This document shows positions 1 through 9,874 of a DNA stretch of 64,000 nt, piece after piece; the first letter of the stretch is position 1; every line of letters begins with the position of its first letter. The stretch is from Pholiota molesta (lineage: Eukaryota > Basidiomycota > Agaricomycetes > Agaricales > Strophariaceae). The position numbers and the translations under genes were made by a program. Location of the stretch: positions 1 to 64,000 of the forward strand of contig JACGCK010000023.1 in the NCBI GenBank assembly GCA_014925825.1, in the 5' to 3' direction. The notes beneath the pieces were generated by a model. It was given only the letters and a program-made list of their open reading frames with translations, was not told the DNA's origin and did not search any database.

Positions 1-189
1 AGTGCTTCAGATGACTTTTCCGAGCAACTTCGGGAAATATTGCGACCAAGTTTTATGGCCCTCATTATCCAGGACAAAGTCAAGATCTTTCTTCAAGAGA
101 CCCGTTATTGTTTTGGGCATAGATTGGGCGCCGTATTCCACCTTGAGGAGGCACTAAGGCTTAGGGATTCTATCATTGGGCTAACATAA
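1..189 (+). CDS. 3' end of a gene entering from the left (unknown)
   Basis: An open frame runs from base 1 to a TAA at 187-189, about 62 codons, with a mixed hydrophobic/charged composition that looks like coding sequence and no Met-initiated start of its own. It is best read as the last exon of a gene whose body lies left of the window. I do not recognise the family. A chance open frame is possible because it is short. Confidence 0.35.
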   Translation, partial: SASDDFSEQLREILRPSFMALIIQDKVKIFLQETRYCFGHRLGAVFHLEEALRLRDSIIGLT

Positions 190-514
190 CGCAAGAGCTG
201 CAGGTGAGCGTCTCAATTGGCTCATTGACTACTTTCGCAAATCTTAGAAACCGCAGGAATACTAACAAGATCTTTGGAGTACGTCGAGTAGTATGGTGGA
301 AATAAAAAAACTTCATCATTGCCATTTGGTATCAAAATATATCATCTGGAGGTCTTGATTACAACCGACATCTTTCATCGCACTGTCCCCTGTAGCATTA
401 TGTATTCGAGTAAGCGTAATTCCGTACTATGCACCAAATGAAGGCCAATTGAAGAGGCAGCAAGAGCCTAGAGGTAGGAAGATAGTGACAGCAAACGCCT
501 AGGCGATCCCTCGA
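190..514. other. Intergenic, nothing recognised
   Basis: This is the AT-richer spacer between the leftmost partial gene and the stop codon of the minus-strand hypothetical gene. I see no open frame of note, RNA gene or repeat. Confidence 0.4.
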
Positions 515-2032
515 CTAAATATCTTCGGCAGGAACCTCTCTGTCGACCTCTTTATGGATGCGTCCCATCAGACTATATAAATCATATGCTCGAGCCCCCT
601 TGTACTTGTGCGCCTGGGAAAGCGTATCTTGGACACGCTGAAATTCAGCAAAGACAGAGCGAAGGTGCCGGAGCGCGGGCGCTAAGTCGCACAAGTTTGA
701 GCCTTGCTTGATCGATGAGAGGAGACTAGTAGCCTCCTGGATTAGGTCCTCGCCTGCGGATGCTGATCTGGCAGCGAGCCATTCCTGTGTGGCGGCGTAA
801 GCAGGTTCGCTTTCTTCACAAAGCCGCTCTTTCTCTTTGAGAATCCGCATAGACTCTTTGAAGTCCCGCTTGCTTTCGTTATAGGCCCGCAAGCTTTTGT
901 TATAGGCCCGCAAGCTTTCGTTATAGGCCTGCATGCGTTCTTCATAAAGTCGCTTGCTCTCTTTGTATGTCGGCTTGCACTCTTCCAGGGCACCTTCCTG
1001 TTCGCTGCGTTTTCGATCGCTTTCGACTTGACGGAGGCACACATCGGTAAAGCTCTCAAATGAAGTAGTCAACCGTGACACCTGGCGGAGCATTGCGGCC
1101 TTGTCAGTTGGGCGATTGCCAGACACATTATCAGGAGCATCGGGTTTCCGAGTCGCAGGAGGCTGAGGAGAAAAGTCGTCAATGCGCATTTGTTTATAGG
1201 GATTTGAACCTCGAGGTGCCGAAACTGCTTTGCGCTTGCTACTTTCTTTCGATTTAACGCAGGCAGCTGTAGGTGTAACTACATCAGCTCGCTTCCGCAG
1301 TGAAGGTGTTGACCCGGAAGGTGCAGCAGTTGCCATTGTAGAAGCTAGAGGGGTCCCAGGTGGCGTCGGTAGCGTAGGAATCGAAGCTGAAGACGCGGCG
1401 GCAGCTGGAGGGTGTGTTCGCTTCTGAACGGGTTCTCGGGCTTTGGAAAATAAATATTCAGATACCGAATCATCAGCGAACTCTTCCTCCTCTGCAAATT
1501 GGCATCTGTACCCGGTACGCTTGCAATTAGTGCATTTGTCCAGGGATTTGTCAATTGCCATAAAGTCCAGGCAAAAGAAACAATCCTTCTCCGTAGAGTT
1601 AACACCTGTACAGCGCAGACACTAGACAATATTTCGAATGTCAACAACTCTAAATCGCAAAAAATATCTCTCACATACCTTGTTTACTCTGCGGTAATGG
1701 TAGCGAGCATCGAATATACGGGCTTTCACAATATCAGCTGGTCTCATCTCGCGGATTTGTTTACGGTCGACAACTTCCTTCATACTGTCCCCGTCAGCTT
1801 CAAGTTCGTCGTCATCTTCTTCTGACGCCACTTTGACCACGTACGCATTGGCTCCATTTCAATCGAGCAGCACGGGTAGTCTTGGTCCATAGATATCGAT
1901 CATGCTCTTCCCCACATCTTCTACACGCCATTTGGATTCAGTTGGTGTCGAAGGCGTGCAGCGTGGACATTTATAACGGCCCGTGTTAGCCGCTCGGCGT
2001 TCACTTCCAATCACTCGCGGGTTGGTATCTCC
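515..2032 (-). CDS. Hypothetical Cys-rich/coiled-coil protein, interrupted by an in-frame TGA
   Basis: Two exons are clear: 1679-1860 (open frame) and 515-1621, joined by a GT-AG intron (1622-1678). After splicing, the protein has repeated CxxC pairs (CLRC, CFFC, CTNC) just after the junction, then a low-complexity Pro/Ala/Ser stretch, then a long charged coiled coil with heptads of the type AYNESLR. Reading further upstream, the same frame continues to 2032 with another CxxC pair (CPRC) but is interrupted by TGA at 1859-1861, where a Trp codon would fit. No ATG opens the downstream part. It is either a pseudogene or carries a one-base error. The CxxC pairs suggest metal binding; this is inference, and I recognise no family. 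Its 5' side abuts the aldehyde dehydrogenase promoter. Confidence 0.55.
866..929 (-). repeat. 21-bp tandem repeat encoding coiled-coil heptads
   Basis: About three units of 21 bp occur in tandem (key codons GCC TAT AAC, then AGC, TTG/AAG, CGG). Each encodes one heptad (AYNESLR, AYNKSLR, AYNESKR). More diverged heptads flank them on both sides. Confidence 0.7.
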
Positions 2033-2042
2033 TTATCACTAA

Positions 2043-4374
2043 ATGATTCGCTGGGGAGCCAGTTTATACAGTACCGCGTCCTTTCGGACGCGACATACGC
2101 TTTCAGCGAGTTGCTTTTTCCACGTACCTATTTGGGCGACAATTCTAACCTTTATTCCTTCTTGGGCATGGAACAGCGAGCATTGCACGGACCTCTCCTT
2201 GATCCTTTTGGCGTCAGTGGACGTGAACAGTATGTATTATACCAATGTGTTATGGCTGGTCTCCTGCGGAAGCTCATTTGACTGTCCAGAACTTCAATAA
2301 TCAGTCCGGCCACAGGAGAGAGACACTGCGTGTATGCGGTCAATACCTCGTACCTTACCGCTTTGTTGACGCGTCATCACCCCCAGTGTCTTTTCCGCGT
2401 CAGAAGATGACGTGAACGCTGCAATCCAGAAGGCACACCAAGTGTTTGAGTCTGGCATATGGTCGCGATCGCCACCCCTATCCCGCTCTAAGGTACTGTC
2501 GAAGCTCGCGCGAATTCTGGAGGGAGAATTGCCTCGGCTGGCGGCAACAGAGGCGCTACAAACAGGGAGAACGATCCGTGAAATCAATGCGCAGTTAGGA
2601 CGCCTTCCGGAATGGCTGTGAGTTTTGTTGTGTTATGTTCTGGACAGTCACTTAACCCTTGGCTCGCCCAGGGATTATTTTGCGGCGATGCTACGAACCC
2701 ATTCAAACTTCGTGGCTCCTACGCAGGGTAAATTATTGAACTACGTAGAGAGGGTTCCCCTGGGTGTTGTTGCCCAAATCACTGTGAGTGCTTGAGCATT
2801 TAAAAGCACACTCTGTTTAACACAGATAAGATAGCCATTTAACCATCCGCTGTTAATTGCCATTAAGAAGATTGCACCAGCTCTGGCAGCTGGAAATAGT
2901 GTAATCGTCAAGCCTTCAGAAGTAGGCCTTCTGATTGTTTACCTTTCTTGAAGCAATCTAAGCGGCCGTAAAGGTAGCATCTATCACCGTCCTTGAATTC
3001 GGAGAAATGGCCTATGTTGCAGGGTGTGAGTATCTGTGATGCCCAAAAAAAAACTATCCTCTAAATATTGACGTTCTTCTTTTGACAGTACCTGAAGGAG
3101 TACTCACAGTTTTACCAGGACGCGGTGACACCACTGGCAGGTATATCGTGCAAAACCCTTTGGTTCGGAAAGTCGACATCACTGTAAGAGCCCATTCTGG
3201 TCTAATCGCATCATCAACTATTGACAGGTCTAACGGACACAGGCTGGAACTGAAACAGGACGCGCCCTCGGTAGTATCGTTGGAGCGAATCTGGCCACCT
3301 ACACAGCAGAGCTGGGAGGAAAGGTGTGCAATTTTTTGATATTGCTGAGAGGAGATTGACCATGGTCTCTAGGCGCCAATTGTCGTATTTGATGATGCCG
3401 ATATCGAAAGTGCTGTCAATGGAGTAGCTTTTGCGTCATTCGTTGCATCTGGACAAACTTGCGTATCTGGAACAAGGATACTGATACACGCCAGCATCTA
3501 TGATGATTTTATGCAGCGTTTCCTGCAGAAAGTTCAAGGCATTCGGCGACGGATGGGTGATCGTACGTGCTTGAGCACTTTTGCAATCGTATTGACGCTC
3601 AAGCTGAACTCTTTCTAATAGCTTCAAATCCGAAATCGACAATGGGCCCAGTCATTTCTATGCACCATCTCAAACGAATTGATGGCATGGTCAAAGAAGC
3701 ATCGAAAACCGCGTCAATCCTTGCAGGAGGAGAACCAATGACTGGAAAATCAGAGCTCGACGGTCTCGATTTTTCCAAAGGCTCTTTCTACCCCCCGACA
3801 GTGATCAGTAACGTGGAAATTACCGACGAAATTTGGCAGGAGGAAGTCTTTGGACCTGTCGTGGTGGTGAAGCGGTTTGAGGTTCGCACATGCCAAGCCG
3901 TACAGATGTTTTCTCGCAATTGACGGATCATGGATCTTGTAGACCGAGGCTGAAGGCATCGCACTGGCCAATGCCAGCAAGTATGGGCTTGGAGCTGGAA
4001 TCTGGACGTTGGATCTGTCGCGGGCCCATCGCGTTGCGGCTGCCATTCAGTCGGGGCTCTGCTGGGTCAACACTCATCACCGGAACGATCCCAGCTCTCC
4101 TTGGTAAGCTCAAACCTTGTAACGTGTCATCCATAGGCTTATCATCCTCATAATTAGGGGTGGTATGAAAGAAAGCGGCATCGGACGTGAAAATGGGCTG
4201 GAAGCTTTCGAAGCATGTGAGTCGTCTGCCGTGATCGAAGAAGTGGGCGAAATTAAAATTTGCGCTGCAGACACCCAAAGCAAGTCCACTATCATCAATA
4301 TTGCCACAGTTGAGGAGACCAGAAAGAACGACGACTGGTTTGCAGACACGGATGAAGCGCGGAGATATGGTTGA
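2043..4374 (+). CDS. NAD(P)-dependent aldehyde dehydrogenase
   Basis: Fourteen exons give an unbroken 541-residue protein: 2043-2123, 2177-2229, 2290-2349, 2387-2617, 2672-2783, 2835-2921, 2974-3025, 3089-3183, 3243-3323, 3373-3562, 3622-3881, 3943-4103, 4158-4216, 4271-4374. All phases agree and all introns are GT-AG and 49-65 bases. Family hallmarks are the cofactor-fold segment PFNHPLLIA with VKPSE, the general-base motif AELGGK (Glu280) and the catalytic Cys314 in GQTCVSGTR, spaced 34 residues apart as in other ALDHs. It oxidises an aldehyde to the acid; the substrate cannot be told from sequence. The N-terminus ([10 protein letters not shown]...) is Arg/Ser-rich and lacks acids, so mitochondrial import is possible but unproven. 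The donor at 3882 (GTTCGC) is weak. Confidence 0.92.
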
Positions 4375-4616
4375 CCATTTTGAATTTATGTCTGTTATCA
4401 GTGGAATGATACCCATGCATGGGTGATACTTATCCAAGTTGCTGACTAGTAGTACAATATACCATACATACAAAAATCGTTTCACAATACATTCATGCTC
4501 ATCTAGCCTGTCGATTTGACAGCTTCCTGTCGCTCGGGTGTCTGAAGCAAAGAGGATAACAGGGTCAGTTTGACAATGCAGAAAAGGAGAAGTAGAGGTT
4601 CTGACCTCTCCTAGTT
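4375..4616. other. Short convergent spacer between ALDH and vps60
   Basis: It separates the aldehyde dehydrogenase stop from the Vps60 stop. On the minus strand an acceptor-like CAG at about 4543 is followed by a short open stretch ending in TAG near 4504, a possible alternative last exon of Vps60. Confidence 0.3.
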
Positions 4617-5543
4617 CTACTGGGCCTCGTCTATGAAATCGGGAACTTTGTTCAGATCGGCAAGATAGGATGGACCTTCCTCTTCCTCTTCCAGTGCTAG
4701 TGCGTCGAGCTCTAAATTCAATTGAATGTAAGTCAATATATAAAGGAGCGTTTAGAAAAATAACCCAACACACCTGCTTCTAGATCAGCCTCGTCAATTT
4801 CATCTGGCACAGCATATGACCGTCCGAGCGTCTCCTGGATTTCATTCGCTTGCTCTAGCAAGTCCTCCATATCGTAATGCATATTCTACGAGAAAAACAA
4901 TCAGCACCCGACCGCCCAGTCCATGGCTACAGACGCACCTCGATCTTGTCAATGTCGATCTTGCCGTACTGGCGGCGCATCTCCTTGTTTGCGATCTGCA
5001 TAGCGTCGAGTGTCGCCATAGTGTTGCGCAGGTTATCAGTGGCGAGGGCGGCGCTCTCCATGTTGAACGTCTGCTGCGTGAGCTGCGCAATCTGCGCCTC
5101 GTACATGCGCTTCTGTTTGAGGGTGCGGAGCGCGCGCTGCTGGATCGCGTTCTAAAGAGGGCAACAGAAGAGGGGAGTCAGGGTCGGCATGTTAAGACGT
5201 CGGAAAGGACCAAGAAGGAGAGAGGAGCACCTTGCCAGGCCCGTTACGCAGCTTGCTCATCTGTTCCTTGTACCTCCCGAGCTCGGCGTCGAGCTTGCGA
5301 ATCTTCACCTCTATCGACGACATCCGAGCATCGGTCTAAAATACATGTAATGATTGCATAGCGTGTTGGCGATAGATAGGTTGACAGATAGATAGAGAAC
5401 CATCATGTTTCGTTGGAAGGAAGTGGTTAGCTCTACCACACTCGAGACAAAAGAATAGGGAGAAGAGTGCTAACGTTGTTAATAGCATCCTGCAGATTCG
5501 GCGTTGGCTTCTTACTTGCGGAGGATCCAAAAAGTCGGTTCAT
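4617..5543 (-). CDS. vps60: ESCRT-III subunit Vps60/CHMP5
   Basis: Five exons (5475-5543, 5231-5335, 4939-5151, 4774-4885, 4617-4711) encode 197 residues with consistent phases. The protein opens MNRLFGSS, followed by the basic helix (KLDAEL, QMSKLRNGPGK) and LKQKRMYEAQ segment characteristic of CHMP5/Vps60 within the Snf7 family. A run of acidic residues follows near the C-terminus (EEEEGPSYL). It acts at endosomes in late steps of multivesicular-body formation with Vta1/Vps4. It is somewhat shorter than animal CHMP5 (219) and yeast Vps60 (229), and lacks the usual VDEFGLP-like tail; an alternative donor at 4618 (GTAGAA) splicing to about 4542 would extend it. It is head-to-head with the hydrolase gene, start codons about 250 bp apart. 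Confidence 0.9.
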
Positions 5544-5792
5544 GGCAGGGCTCTGATGTGGGCGCAGATCCTAAGGTGACGCGCAGTTGGTGACTCGTAA
5601 TGGCGATGGAGCTTAGTCGCAGTGCGTGACGAGTGTGGTGAAGCCTGTGGGCAGGAGTGTATGCCCCAGTGAATCCGTAGCTGGTGTTGACGTTGGAAGA
5701 AAGGGCCTGGAGAAGGGAATGACGGGGATGCTGAGAGGCACCATTCTTCCATTTATGTCAAGTCCCCTGTCATCATCCTATCAATCTTATCT

Positions 5793-7354
5793 ATGGCTCC
5801 TACTGTCACTCCTACGATCCCCTATCTCCAAATGAGCAACCTGTTCCATTGCCCTCAGCACCTCTAGCTGTTCTTCGAGATAATGTTGTTCTGCAACCCC
5901 CACTCTCTCGCCACGGGACGGGACCAGGTGTCATAGTTTTTCTCCCTCGGTTGGACCATACCAACGCCAATCCAACGAAATCGCTTGATCCAGAACCTGT
6001 AAGCAAGTGGGCCGAAGAAGGTTTTGCTGTTGTTGGTGTCACAGCTTCCGATGGTCTATCCGTGGAGGACGCTTTGAAGCTAGGTTTGGATGCTCTTCAG
6101 GCGCTTGATAAAGTCGACATTAAGGAAAGTTTGGGGTTATCGGTACGCTCGAAATAAGATATTTATGTTTTCTATATTCTATATGACAAAAACTTTCCAG
6201 TTTACGACTTAAGCTGATATACTCTGTCTCGGATGCCGTGTCAAAGGAGCCCCGGGTCGCGGCTTTCATTGGCTATGGATCCTTCGCCGCACCTTCCTGT
6301 ACGATTCGATTCTCCTGCATCTCACTTCCAACGCACCTCGTCCTGCCCACGCGCCGAGTGAGCATACAACTATACACACGTACTATACCACATCTACTTC
6401 CTTTATCCTTCCCCAGACGGCAATTACGCTCCAGGAAGCGCCGCGATCGCACACAGCCGCACACTGGTGTTCCTGCGCAAGTGGCTTGGAGGGCCGTTCT
6501 TTGATCTAGAGGCGATATGGGATGAACACACTTACTACGAATTTGAGGCAAGAAGCGTCGCTAAGACAATGGGAACCATGGTTGTAGGTATATTTCCGTG
6601 CGTGCATGTTTCTGGACTCCTCACGTTCTACGATAGGCTGAGCCATATGTTAACCATGTTCCAACGGTAACGTTCATAACCCTGCTGTAATCTTCAGAAG
6701 TACTAAGATCAATCTCAATAGATGACTGGAGGCGTCGGGCGCGAGAATCTCACAGCGTTTTATAGAGATCATTTCATATTCTCGTAATTATTTTCTCTCT
6801 TCATCAACGTCATCTATCTTGATGAACTTACCATTGTAGAAATCCAGCAGATGCGCATCTTCAAGTAGTTTCCCGGACAGTTGGGCCAGATCGGGTCGTC
6901 GGCGAGTCCACATATTGTTCAGATCTCCTAATACAATTAACAATGCATTATAGATGAATTTGTATACCATTTGACGCATGATAGGACCGTTGATTGGCTT
7001 CTCCCAAATGTGCCACCGACTGGCAAGAAACTATCCATACCAATGATGGCGGTTGTCAACATTCGTGGTGACAGACTCTATAATGGTATGTTTAAACTGA
7101 TCTGTGCATCCAGACGCACAGAGCGCTCACAATGAAAACTGTATAGAACATATCTGGTGGGATCACGCTACCGCGCTGCGACAGGCCGGCATTTTACCAT
7201 CCATCTTCCATTTTCTGACCCTCAAACCGGGCTCACTTCGTCTCTGCGCCTTCCGGTAGTGGGCGTGGAAGGAGCGGATATGCTTGTAGATGAGTCGAAG
7301 GGAAGGAGTAATGAGATGTTAGGTCCTCAATGGGCTGTCGGAGATACTGCATGA
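5793..7354 (+). CDS. Dienelactone-hydrolase-like / SnoaL-like protein (carboxymethylenebutenolidase type), frameshifted
   Basis: The exons that can be assembled are about 5793-6142, 6214-6298, 6417-6583, 6637-6666, 6722-6783, 6840-6901, 6954-7085 and 7147-7354. The N-terminal half resembles the alpha/beta-hydrolase fungal carboxymethylenebutenolidase family (GPGVIVFLP, then GYGSFAAP, SAAIAHSRTL). The second half is an NTF2/SnoaL-like segment (EPYVNHVPTM, AFYRDHFIFS, VVSRTVGPDRVVDEF, VNIRGDRLYNEHIWWDHATALRQAG). The intron 6902-6953 needs a GC donor. One-base shifts are needed near 5820 (ATG frame into the DNVVLQP frame) and 7200 (into HLPFSDP), and possibly in 6299-6416, which I model as an intron but which also holds coding-like frames. 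The activity is inferred from family resemblance only. Confidence 0.7.
6902..6953 (+). other. GC-AG intron
   Basis: Only a GC donor (G|GCGAGT) spliced to TTATAG joins GTC GTC G to AT GAA TTT in frame, restoring the conserved VVDEF of this family. No GT donor nearby keeps both sides in frame. Confidence 0.65.
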
Positions 7355-7622
7355 AAGGAGTCTAGGAATGCAATGAGTGTACAAATTTTCAAATTATATT
7401 TAGGATGGAATGTAAAAAATATAGGATTGCTTGTGTAGTACTAATTCGCTTGCTTCGGCATTGATGAATTTGACAACGGGGCATTTCAAAGGATAATAAA
7501 AGATCCACCACACAGGTTTTATTCAGACACACAAATACGAACTAAGTATCACAAGGAATGCGAAAGCTAGGGAGACTCTCGTTGGCGCTAATCGCTAAGC
7601 ACTTGTAGCTCTACGATAGCAT
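7355..7622. other. Convergent spacer
   Basis: AT-rich 3' flanks of two convergent genes; nothing else was recognised. Confidence 0.4.
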
Positions 7623-8138
7623 TCATTCAGATGTATTCCCAGTAACTTTGATGCGACCGGCATCAAGAGGAGCCAGTTTCTTGAAAGCAGCGGGAGAAAG
7701 GTCGATGCTGTATTGGCTGCACCAGGGCAGGTATCCTCGACCTTGGCTTCGACGTGCGTCCCTGGTCTATAAGCAAGTTTCTCTTAGTTTGTTGTGAATT
7801 GCTCCTTAGAGTACTTACAATGAACGCGGATGCGCTGTCCACAATGCTTCCCATGGGCCGCTTCAGCGCTGGAAAGCGCGACTATGAAGTCAGTGTCTTT
7901 GTTAGTAACACCACAGCTTCCCAGCTATAGACGAACAAATCAGTCCTTGAGCATTTAATACCCTGCGTGAGGCAAACGTACCCCAGTATTGTAGTACGTA
8001 GCTGAAATATCCAGTCAGCCGAGGTAACATCGATAATTGATAGTAGTAAAACATACCATCTCCAGAAAACGCGTATGCAACTTGTGCAAGCATGGCGCTG
8101 GCAACGAAATAAGTGGAAAGTCCCTTGAAGAACTGCAT
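7623..8138 (-). CDS. Secreted double-psi beta-barrel (RlpA/expansin-like) protein
   Basis: Four exons (8057-8138, 7982-8001, 7819-7924, 7623-7761) encode a small protein starting MQFFKGLSTYFVASAMLAQVAYAF, a good signal peptide ending near residue 24. The mature part carries the DPBB pattern: GDATYYNTG, GSCGVTNKD, DFIVALS, HCGQRI, AKVEDTCPG, then CSQYSIDLSPAAF and a Gly-Arg stretch. These match fungal expansin-like/RlpA-like proteins, which bind or loosen polysaccharide or act as small secreted effectors; the role here is not known. Between CPG and CSQY (about 7721-7723) one base is missing, so as written the last 35 residues fall out of frame. An isolated error is likely, because all later residues fit the family. 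Confidence 0.8.
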
Positions 8139-9874
8139 TGTTAAAAGTATAGCTGTCGAAGTGAATTGGGGGTCGTTGAGCGAAACTTTGACTGTGGAAC
8201 AACGCCAGTTCTATGGTATTTTATACCTCTGAACAACTTATGAATCTGTTAATGTGGCCGATAAGTATGGCCTTTGTCTATTCTTGCTCGACCTAGTCAT
8301 AGATAGTATGGTTTTTGTCGAGCTCATGACACAGAGCGCGAAATTTTTACTTCGTTCTAAACCTTTAGGAAGTGGGATATTGCCTGAAAATTCTATACCT
8401 AATGCCGAGCTGACCGCCTTATTACCATAAATAATACAATGTGTGCAAGATAGTCTATGTAAGAGGATACATATGGGACTCGTGTTTGATCTACGTTTGT
8501 ACTGGCAGTGTCTAAGTTGATTTTCCATCGCGCGAACGGCGGTTCAAGAACCGCAAGTAGCTAATAAGAGATTTTTGATACGGCTTAATACCACACTACT
8601 ACTAGTAGTCTCGGCGGATAGATCTCTACGCAATGAGAAAGACTCCTTTCCTGATTGAGGTATTTTTGTGGGCAATGTGCTATATTTAGCTCGGCGCTTG
8701 AACATATTCTTCGATTCTTCTTCGGTTTCTGAGACAACGCCAAGCGTACCACGGAGAAACTTCAAAACAGTACAGCCAAAAGTGCATGTAGCCTATGCCG
8801 ACAGTGTGTAGTTGACGCGATAATCACGGGTCTTAGAGTACATCACCTTATATTGAGTCCAGAGAATAAGAAAGGAAAAAATCGCGACTCGTTCATACAA
8901 CTTGTAGGATTAAGTATAAACATAACTTGAGCATAACAATAGTCTCTAAACAACAGATTATACAAGATTAAGAATGCGACCTATACGAGATCTCAAGAGC
9001 CTCTATATCTTCTAACGAGATACTTTTACGAAGGACATTCAAGATGTATCCTGTATAATGGCTTCGGTAAACTGCCCCGCGTTAAATAAAGTATACAGTC
9101 GTCGGAGCATGTAAAATATCTTTTTTCATGTCAACTGTGAGGTACTTGCTACTTCGAATCGGGCCAGCTGCTGATGAACCATTTACTAAGAACAAAATGA
9201 GGGGAAGGCGGAAAAACCTTGAATAACGATTGGCCCACTGCATCGCCATTTTGGTTCAGGTCGGAAGAAGTCAGTCCTGGGGCACAATATAAGTTTCCTG
9301 CATACTGATGCAATTCCACCTGAAGCTGTAAACAAGTAGAGTGTGTTCAAACAGAGGATTTGAACCTTCAGCTCTTAGTAGTCAGTCGTCAGATCCAGCT
9401 ACTCGTGCACTTTTGAGACTTTGGCTTTATGGCTCATATACAAGTGGTGCAGTTAGAATACATAAAACGGGGCCAAAGTCAAACGAAAGTTGGACTAACT
9501 CCTGTTAGCGTTGTAGCCATAGTCAACCCGGCAGCGAAAGAGATAGTTTAAACGATCTACGTTGGAAAAAAAGAAGCCTGAGGAAGTGCGGCAGTATTAA
9601 GGGCAGCAATGATTAGATCTCGACATTGATGGCGACAGGGAATGTGTAGTCAAAGTGAGCGGCTTGACGATTTGAATTGAGTCAGATTGTCGCCAATGTT
9701 GTACATGGAGTGGTGCAGAATTGCCATTCTTGGAAGTCCAGTTGCCATTTGGAGACATTCCGGACAACTGTACAGTACCTTCAGCCACCGGTTCGGGAGT
9801 TGCCGGGATCACACGGTGGAGAGAGGGAAATTTAGGCGTCACCCCCCTCCCCGTCCCCCTCAAGATTCCTCAAG
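8139..9874. other. Long intergenic region, no gene recognised
   Basis: About 1.7 kb, AT-rich, with only short unrelated open frames on both strands and no recognisable domain. The right end is the promoter and C/T-rich leader of the uL3 gene. A B-box-like GGTTCAAATCC lies on the minus strand near 9354-9364, but the surrounding sequence does not fold into a tRNA. Confidence 0.5.

Noticed and set aside
1195..1215. Another GGATTTGAACC B-box-like string
   Set aside because: It lies inside the coding exon of the minus-strand gene and has no tRNA fold around it.
6788..6979. A 63-codon minus-strand frame that looks protein-like
   Set aside because: It is the shadow of plus-strand exons of the hydrolase/SnoaL gene; the plus strand gives conserved NPADAHLQVVSRTVGPDRVV and DEFVYHLTHDR once introns are removed.
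9340..9425. Possible minus-strand tRNA (GGTTCAAATCC B-box)
   Set aside because: Acceptor, D and anticodon stems do not pair; only the T-loop resembles a tRNA.
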